From assembly GCF_027497195.1 (NCBI RefSeq), contig NZ_CP114905.1:4351001-4415000 (forward strand): a stretch of DNA of 64,000 nucleotides, written 5' to 3'. This DNA is from Streptomyces sp. WMMC500 (lineage in GTDB: Bacteria > Actinomycetota > Actinomycetes > Streptomycetales > Streptomycetaceae). Position numbers and translations under genes: made by a program. This document shows, in pieces, positions 58,599 through 64,000 of the stretch (positions within the stretch are counted from its first letter, which is position 1; every line of letters begins with the position of its first letter). The notes under the pieces were generated by a model. The model was not told the DNA's origin. It saw nothing but the letters and a program-made list of their open reading frames with translations, and made no database searches.

Positions 58599-60598
58599 GA
58601 AGACGGGCCTTCCGTGGATCGGTGCTGCTGAGGCGTGGGGGCGGGGCCGGGATACTCGTCGACGGCGCGCTGGTCGCCGTCCTCGGCGGCGCGGGAGCCG
58701 GCGGTGAAGCTGGCCATGAGGCCGGTGTTCAGGGGGGCGGCGGGGCGTGCGGGAGTGGGGGTACCCCCGCCAGTGAGGGCGTAGCCGGCGGGGGAGCCGG
58801 GTGCGGCGCCGGGGACACCTGGTTCGCGGCGCAGCTCGGGCACCAGGTGGCTGCCGGAGCGCTCGGGCAGCGGGGGGCGCTGACCGGGGGCGGGGGCGGC
58901 GTGGCGGGGGGTGTAGCCGGCCGCCGGGCCCGAGGGGTGCGGGGCGGTGTCGGGGTGGCCGGCGCCGGGCGCCGGGTGGGCGGGGGTGCGCTCGTGGGCG
59001 GCGGCGCTCTCGTACGGGGCGGTGCTCTCGTACTCGGTGCCGTCGTGGGCGGGGGTGCCGTCGTACGCACCGGCGGTCTGGTGCGACGCGGCGATCCGGT
59101 GCGCGCCCGTCGCCTCGTGCGCACCCGTGGCCTCGGCCGCACCCGTCGTCTCGTACGTACCGGTCATGCGGTGTGCACCCGTGGCCTCGTGCGCACCCGC
59201 GGCCCGCGCACCCGCGGCACCCGTGACCTCCGGCGCGCCGGTGCTCCGGTGGGCGCCCGTGAGCTCGTGGGCACCCTGCTGCGGCTGCCGTGCCACCCCG
59301 TTGGCGGTCCGGGCGGGCAGCGGCGCCGCGGCGGTGCCCGCGACGGCGGGCGCGGGGCGCTCGGCGGCCTCGGCGGCGCCGGGGCGTTCGCGCTTCTCCT
59401 CGGGGTCCATCAGCAGCGCGTTGGGCAGCAGCACGGTGGCGCGGCAGCCGCCGTAGACGTTGCGCTGGAGCTGGACGGGGATCCGGTGCCGGCGCGCGAG
59501 GTGGGCGACCACGAGGAGGCCGATGCGGCCGTCCTTGATCTGCTCGTCCACGGCCTGCGGCGTGGCCCGGCTCAGCAGAGTGTTCATCCGGTCCTGCGTC
59601 TCGGCCTGGAGCCCGAGCCCGCGGTCGTCGATCTCCACGACGAGGCCGGCCGCGGCCGGCTCGACCCGCAGCTCGACCTTGGTCTCCGGCGGGGAGAACC
59701 CGGCCGCGTTCTCGACCAGTTCGGCGATCAGGTGGATGACGTCGGGGGCGACGGCACCCTCCAGCACGCCGGTCATCGGCGGCACCAGCTTGACGCGCCC
59801 GTAGTCCTCGACCTCCGAGACCGCCGAGCGCAGCACGGCGTTCACGGGCATCGGCCGGCTGATGCGGCGCGGCACGGCGCCGCCGAGGATCGCCAGGCTC
59901 TCCACCTGGCGGCGCAGCCGGGTGACGAGGTGGTCGAGCTGGAAGAGGCCGTGCAGCAGGTCCGGGTCCTCGACCTGCTTCTCCAGCCCGTCCAGCTCGT
60001 CCAGGGAGCGGATGACGAGGTTCTGCAGCCGGCGGGCGAGGTTGACGAAGACCTCGATGCGGCCGCGGGAGGAGACGTCGACGACGGCCTTGAGCGCGGC
60101 GTGCACGGTGGCGTGCACCAGCCGCTCCAGCGACTCGGGGGTGACCTCGGCGGCGGCGCGGGGAGCGGGGGCGGCCGTGGAGAGCGACAGCGCGTCGGGC
60201 TCCGGGCGTTCGCCGCGCTGCGCCTGGTCGACCAGGCGCAGCAGCTCGCCCTGCGCGGCCTCGAGGAGCGCGGTCAGCTCCACGTGGCTTTCCGCGCGGG
60301 CGTCCTCCTCGGCGTCGAGGGCGTCGGCGAGCGCGCCGATGCGGAGTATCGCCAGGACCGTGATGCCCACCACGGCCAGCACTCCGGCACCGATGATCAT
60401 GCGGGTCTCGGCGCTCGTCGACCCGCCTATGAGCGCGGCGTACGTCGTGGCGCCGCCCACCAGCAGCGCGGCGGTCACCGGCAGCAGCGTGACCCGCCAG
60501 AGCCGGGCGCGCAGGGCACGGCCCGCGCGGCGCCGCCGGGAGGGGAACCGGCCCTGGCGGGGGCCGTCGTTCCCGGCGGGAGCGGGGTGGTCGGACAT
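58595..60598 (-). CDS. cvnA: Conservon sensor histidine-kinase-like ATPase
   Basis: A 667-residue membrane protein. Two N-terminal helices (LLPVTAALLVGGATTYAALI and IIGAGVLAVVGITVLAILRI), a coiled linker, then an ATPase domain with N box VIHLIAELVENAAGFSPPE and G box VVEIDDRGLGLQ. Residues about 436-520 are degenerate hexapeptides of the type TGAHEA/TGAHRM, followed by a Pro-rich tail carrying the 47-bp repeat (58750-58796). GAGGAAG precedes the ATG. It is the first gene of the conservon. Confidence 0.93.
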   Translation of the reverse strand: MSDHPAPAGNDGPRQGRFPSRRRRAGRALRARLWRVTLLPVTAALLVGGATTYAALIGGSTSAETRMIIGAGVLAVVGITVLAILRIGALADALDAEEDARAESHVELTALLEAAQGELLRLVDQAQRGERPEPDALSLSTAAPAPRAAAEVTPESLERLVHATVHAALKAVVDVSSRGRIEVFVNLARRLQNLVIRSLDELDGLEKQVEDPDLLHGLFQLDHLVTRLRRQVESLAILGGAVPRRISRPMPVNAVLRSAVSEVEDYGRVKLVPPMTGVLEGAVAPDVIHLIAELVENAAGFSPPETKVELRVEPAAAGLVVEIDDRGLGLQAETQDRMNTLLSRATPQAVDEQIKDGRIGLLVVAHLARRHRIPVQLQRNVYGGCRATVLLPNALLMDPEEKRERPGAAEAAERPAPAVAGTAAAPLPARTANGVARQPQQGAHELTGAHRSTGAPEVTGAAGARAAGAHEATGAHRMTGTYETTGAAEATGAHEATGAHRIAASHQTAGAYDGTPAHDGTEYESTAPYESAAAHERTPAHPAPGAGHPDTAPHPSGPAAGYTPRHAAPAPGQRPPLPERSGSHLVPELRREPGVPGAAPGSPAGYALTGGGTPTPARPAAPLNTGLMASFTAGSRAAEDGDQRAVDEYPGPAPTPQQHRSTEGPSS
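58750..58796 (+). repeat. 47-bp repeat, copy B, inside the cvnA tail
   Basis: Inverted relative to copy A (46967-47013), one difference. In cvnA it is read in frame as SPAGYALTGGGTPTP, a different frame from that used in the ATPase linker, so selection is not on the peptide. Confidence 0.75.
59040..59270 (-). repeat. Degenerate 18-bp tandem repeats encoding TGAHEA-type hexapeptides
   Basis: Units of 18 bp around GTGCGCACCCGTGGCCTCG recur, for example at 59117-59135 and 59171-59189 (54 bp apart). They encode a Thr-Gly-Ala-His/Tyr-Glu/Arg series in the cvnA linker. Confidence 0.65.
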
Positions 60599-60837
60599 GG
60601 GCTTCCTCGCTTGATGGGCCGTACGAGGACAGCATCGGGCTGCGCTGTCGTACGGCGTCGTGCGGCGTTTCTTCCGGCCGTCTGCCGGGCAGTGCGCGCG
60701 CGGCGCACACACATCGGATGGTCACCGTGCTCTCAACGGCACCGTGAGCCACACCTACATTGCTCACCTACGGGTGTCGTTGCCACCGGTCCCCGGGGTC
60801 GTTTGGGGGTCGCTTCCCGGGGGGTTCGCACGCGTGT

Positions 60838-62613
60838 TCATCTTCGCCCGCCGCGGGTCCGGTCGGGCCGGAACTGCGTTCGGTTTCCGCCGGTCACAGC
60901 GCCGGCGAGGGCACCGGAACCGTCGGCCGCGGGCTCGCTCCGGAAGCCCGGGGAAAGGCCGTCGAGTTCGCCGAGGTCGCCGACGAAGCGCAGCACCCCG
61001 TCGAGTTCCTCCAGTCCGATCAGCCGGCTGCGCGGCCGGAGCATACCGGCGCTGCCGTAGCGCCCCAGCTCCGCGCACCGGCCCGTCAGCCAGGCCCAGT
61101 CGAGATCCAGGTGGTCCGCCAGCCGGCGCAGCCGCTCCGCCGCCGTGGCGCCGTCGATGACGCTGTGCGTCTGCGCGTGCCGTACGGCGTCGGCGTACGC
61201 GCGCAGCCGCGCCCAGTGGCTGGTGGTGTCGACCTGCCAGATTCCGTCCGTACGCAGCCAGTTGGCGATGACCGCGCGCTCGCCCGGCAGCAGCGCGAAC
61301 CCGTCGACCTGCGCGTACTCCGGCTCCGTGCACACCCACGTGGTCAGCCCGTGCTGCTCCAGCAGCGCCAGGGTCAGGAACAGCAGCGTGCGCTCGTAGC
61401 GCTCGCTGGTCTTGACCGCGTTGTGCGGCAGGCAGAAGGCGTGCCCGTACGGGCGGTCGGCGTCCGCGAGCGCGTCGCGCAGCGATCGCAGATACGCGTG
61501 CTTGTGCCGGAAGAACAGCCAGGCGGCGGCCTCTTCGCCGTACTGCTCACGGGCCCAGAACACCGGCGGCTCGCCGGCGTCCGCGCTCAGCTCGCGCAGG
61601 ATGTGCTGGTCGCAGACGTGCGAGCCGAGCCACGCGGTGCCGACGTCGGACAGCTCCGGCATCGCCGAGCGGGCCACCGCGGACCGCTCGCGGGTCAGGA
61701 AGTCGTCCAGCCCGCTGCGCTCCGCCTCCAGCACGGCGTCGTCGGCGAGGAGGCCGTCGTCGAGGTTGAGGACGGCCCAGAGGATCCCGTACGTCAGGTC
61801 GTCGAGCCGGTACGCGCGCGGGATCGGCAGCACGTCCACCGGGTCGGCGGCGACGGGCTGCCGGGCGCGTACCGCGTCGAGCACGAACAGCCCCTCGCCG
61901 CGCCGCGCACCGAGCGCGGCGAGCAGGAGCGCCCGGCGCGCGGGGCGGATGAAGTCGCGCAGGTGGGGGTGGTCGTCGGGCCCGATGACGACGCTGTCGG
62001 TGCCCGCCTCCGCCTCGTACAACTGCACGGCCACGGACGTGCCGTCGAAGACGCGGTGGCCGTCGAGCTGCCAGACCCCGCCGCCGCCGGGGGCCGGCGC
62101 GGTGGGCGAGAGGAAGGACGTGGACCAGGTGACGTCGAGCGCGCGGGCGGTGGCCAGGGAGGCGTCGTCGGGGAGGCGGGGGGTGGTGAACGTGCGCGTG
62201 GGCGCCGGGCCGAGGAGCGCGTCGACGTCGATGCCGAGCATGTGCTCCAGGACGGTGCCGGCGTTGCCGCGCGGTATCTGCTCCCCGGCGAGCCACCGCT
62301 TGAAGGTGGTGCTGGAGATGGTGAGTCTGGCGAGCCGCGGGTCGCCGTACTCGGCGGCGGCCTTGCGCGCGGCGTGCGTGTAGTGGACCTCGAACGTCGA
62401 GAATCTGGCCCAGCCGCGCTTGGCCAGCTCGACGCGGAGCAGCGTCGGCGGCGGGGGCGCGTGCCCGGGCTCCGGCTCCGGCTCCCGTGGGGCGTCCGGG
62501 GTGTCCGGGGCGTTCGGGGCCTCGCCCGGGGGGACGCCCGGAGGGGCGCCCCGGGCGTCGTCGTCCGCGGGCTGCGGGGTGTGGCCGTCGGCGGGTGGTC
62601 CCGTCGTGGTCAT
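60838..62613 (-). CDS. Large HTH regulator-like protein of unknown function
   Basis: A 591-residue protein. After a Pro/Asp-rich disordered N-terminus (about 55 residues), a helix-turn-helix-like segment occurs (YGDPRLARLTISSTTFKRWL, then AGEQIPRGNAGTVLEHMLGI). The remaining 420 residues are mixed with many Trp, His and Arg (HVCDQHILRELSADAGEPPV, WLFFRHKHAYLRSL). Such proteins are common in Streptomyces and presumed regulatory. It is divergent from the regulator running off the window end. Confidence 0.7.
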   Translation of the reverse strand: MTTTGPPADGHTPQPADDDARGAPPGVPPGEAPNAPDTPDAPREPEPEPGHAPPPPTLLRVELAKRGWARFSTFEVHYTHAARKAAAEYGDPRLARLTISSTTFKRWLAGEQIPRGNAGTVLEHMLGIDVDALLGPAPTRTFTTPRLPDDASLATARALDVTWSTSFLSPTAPAPGGGGVWQLDGHRVFDGTSVAVQLYEAEAGTDSVVIGPDDHPHLRDFIRPARRALLLAALGARRGEGLFVLDAVRARQPVAADPVDVLPIPRAYRLDDLTYGILWAVLNLDDGLLADDAVLEAERSGLDDFLTRERSAVARSAMPELSDVGTAWLGSHVCDQHILRELSADAGEPPVFWAREQYGEEAAAWLFFRHKHAYLRSLRDALADADRPYGHAFCLPHNAVKTSERYERTLLFLTLALLEQHGLTTWVCTEPEYAQVDGFALLPGERAVIANWLRTDGIWQVDTTSHWARLRAYADAVRHAQTHSVIDGATAAERLRRLADHLDLDWAWLTGRCAELGRYGSAGMLRPRSRLIGLEELDGVLRFVGDLGELDGLSPGFRSEPAADGSGALAGAVTGGNRTQFRPDRTRGGRR

Positions 62614-62820
62614 GTATGCGCTACCTCGATCTGCCGGCTCAGACCGGAACTTTGCGCTCCGTAGCCTGCCTTCTGGCATGTGCCATGTGTAAGTTCCGAG
62701 GGTGTGCAGAGCGTTCACCGCGACGGTGCGCATTAAATCGGGTGATCTTGCAGGTCGTTCGAGGGTCGTCCGGCGCAGAGCGGCCTGCGGGGGGCGCGCG
62801 GCGGGCAATAATGCGCGTCC

Positions 62821-64000
62821 ATGACGCGAGGCAGGCCCACGACTCGGTTGACATTGACGGACCGAGAACTCCACTTCCTCGAACACCTGGTCGCACACAG
62901 CGGCACCCCGGCGGCGAGACGGCTCCACTGCCGGATCGTGCTCGCGTGCGCGGCGGGGGAGTCGAACGGGGAAGTGGCGGCCCGGTTCGGGATCACCGCG
63001 GCGACGGTGTGCCGGTGGCGCAACCGGTTCGCCCGGGAGCGGCTGGCGGCGGTGCGGGCTGCCGGCGGCGGGCAGGGCGCGGCCGGGCAGGGCGCGGGCG
63101 CGGGGCGGGAGCCGGGGGAGTCGGCGGCGACCGGAGCAGGGGGCAGGTCACAGACCGGGGCGAGGGCGAAGCCGGGGTCGAAGGCGACGTCGAAGTCCAG
63201 ACCCGCGTCCCCGATCGCGTCCACGCCCGCGCCCGGGGCCGGGTCCGGGTCCGGGGCCACGTCCCGGGGCAGGTCCGGGGCCGGGCGCAGACCCGTTCCC
63301 GGCGAGTACGTGCGTGTCAACGTCCGGTTGGCCGCGCTCATGCGGGAGTCGGGGCTCACCCCGACCTCCCTCGCCGGCCAGGTACGGGAGCTGGGCCGGC
63401 GCCGCGGTCTCGAACTGCGCTGCACGCACACGTACGTCAAGCGCTGGCTGCGCGGCAGCTTCGGCCCCTCCGTCCCGCCCGAGCTGATCGCCGCCGTGTT
63501 CTCCCGCAGGCTCGGCCGGGACATCACCCCGGGCGACATCGCCGCCCCTGCCGGCCGCCGCCGGCTCCTCCCGGACGACCTCGGCCTCAGCGGCCCGTCG
63601 ACGCCCCACGGCGCCGTCCGCACCGCCGCCCGGCTCTGGGACTCCGACCCGCGCTACGCCCTCCCGCCGGTGTCCGCCGCCGCCCTGCGCGACTCCGTCC
63701 GCCGGTGGCGCGGCGCCACACCCCCCGCGCCGCCGCAGCGCGCCGTGGGCTCGTACCGCGTCGGACCGCACGACATCGCGAAGATCCACGCGCTGACCGA
63801 GCACCTCGCGATGCTCGACAACCGCTACGGCGGCGGCGCCGCCCGGTCGATCGCGATGACCCACCTGCGCACCGACGTGCTGCCGATGCTCGAAGGCAGC
63901 TACACGGGCGCGGTCGGCCGCAACCTGTTCCGCGCCGCGTCCCTCGTCACCCACCACACCGCCCACCTGCTGTACGACACCGGCCGGCACGGCGCGGCCA
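62821..64000 (+). CDS. Regulator with transposase-type N-terminal HTH, truncated by the window end
   Basis: The frame is open from ATG 62821 to the last base (at least 393 residues). Residues about 24-75 (TPAARRLHCRIVLACAAGES, NGEVAARFGITAATVCRWRN, RF) match the N-terminal helix-turn-helix of IS630-type transposases. A Gly/Ala/Ser/Pro-rich linker (about 80-158) follows, then a second DNA-binding-like region (VRLAALMRESGLTPTSLAGQ, then RCTHTYVKRWLRGSFGPSVP) and a helical domain (HALTEHLAMLDNRYGGGAAR) typical of Streptomyces regulatory proteins. No DDE catalytic part is seen. Confidence 0.82.
   Translation, partial: MTRGRPTTRLTLTDRELHFLEHLVAHSGTPAARRLHCRIVLACAAGESNGEVAARFGITAATVCRWRNRFARERLAAVRAAGGGQGAAGQGAGAGREPGESAATGAGGRSQTGARAKPGSKATSKSRPASPIASTPAPGAGSGSGATSRGRSGAGRRPVPGEYVRVNVRLAALMRESGLTPTSLAGQVRELGRRRGLELRCTHTYVKRWLRGSFGPSVPPELIAAVFSRRLGRDITPGDIAAPAGRRRLLPDDLGLSGPSTPHGAVRTAARLWDSDPRYALPPVSAAALRDSVRRWRGATPPAPPQRAVGSYRVGPHDIAKIHALTEHLAMLDNRYGGGAARSIAMTHLRTDVLPMLEGSYTGAVGRNLFRAASLVTHHTAHLLYDTGRHGAA

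Noticed and set aside
58194..60767. Frame of 857 codons across cvnA and cvnB
   Set aside because: Only its last 134 residues form CvnB. The rest is Arg/Pro-rich shadow of cvnA.
60838..62928. Longer start of the large regulator at 62928
   Set aside because: It would overlap the divergent regulator gene; ATG 62613 gives a sensible disordered N-terminus.

Overview
The window looks like chromosome of a Streptomyces-type actinomycete. By eye the DNA is far above 65% G+C, third codon positions are almost all G or C, and typical Streptomyces gene families are present: a cvnABCD conservon, XRE/DUF5753 + DUF397 gene pairs, a NfeD/SPFH pair, Tat-exported enzymes and scattered rare TTA codons. No rRNA, complete tRNA or CRISPR array was seen.

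Layout. (1) 0-10 kb: an orphan small gene, a TetR/nitroreductase pair with two near-identical operators, an XRE/DUF397 pair, RNase HI, a large unknown protein, and a Tat-exported haloperoxidase-like protein followed by a very strong terminator. (2) 10.3-15.1 kb: a tightly overlapping five-gene operon (polyprenyl diphosphate synthase, methyltransferase, chorismate lyase-like, PobA-like flavin hydroxylase, UbiA prenyltransferase). It has the parts to make, prenylate, hydroxylate and methylate 4-hydroxybenzoate, and is the best candidate here for an uncharacterised pathway. (3) 15-22 kb: a Crp/Fnr regulator, a long non-coding stretch, ArsR + CDF metal efflux, an arsenite/bile-acid-type transporter, NfeD and an SPFH protein. 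(4) 22-27 kb: molybdate uptake (modABC with a HTH-TOBE regulator) and a membrane-anchored phosphate-binding-like protein. (5) 27-32 kb: a polysaccharide lyase, an ECF sigma factor fused to a zinc anti-sigma motif and membrane segments, and a PhoD phosphatase with a possible PHO box.

(6) 32.5-34.8 kb is a scrambled islet: IS630 transposase remnant, two copies of a degraded ATP-binding protein tail, a VapBC toxin-antitoxin pair, the 3' half of a tRNA-Gly(CCC) (an attachment-site scar) and a collapsed second XRE/DUF397 locus. (7) 34.9-41.4 kb: secreted and lipoprotein genes, a GNAT enzyme and unknowns. (8) 41.7-50.4 kb: a peptide/opine-type ABC importer with a creatininase-family hydrolase inside its operon, a GntR regulator, an HpaI-type aldolase and a nitrilase. 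Related GTGTATAC sites lie before both transcription units, so this is probably one uptake-and-degradation regulon for an unknown amide or lactam. (9) 50.5-54.8 kb: an XRE regulator divergent from an overlapping Gfo/Idh/MocA - DegT aminotransferase - Nudix operon, an orphan small-molecule cassette. (10) 55-64 kb: an acyl-CoA dehydrogenase without the usual catalytic Glu, a conservon ending in a GAF protein, and two large divergent regulators. The last runs off the window and joins a transposase-type HTH to a regulator body.

TTA (bldA-dependent) codons were found in frame in eight genes, including key members of regions 2, 9 and 10, so several systems may be developmentally gated. A near-perfect 47-bp repeat sits inside two unrelated coding linkers in opposite orientation. 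All assignments rest on reading motifs and context; no database search was run.
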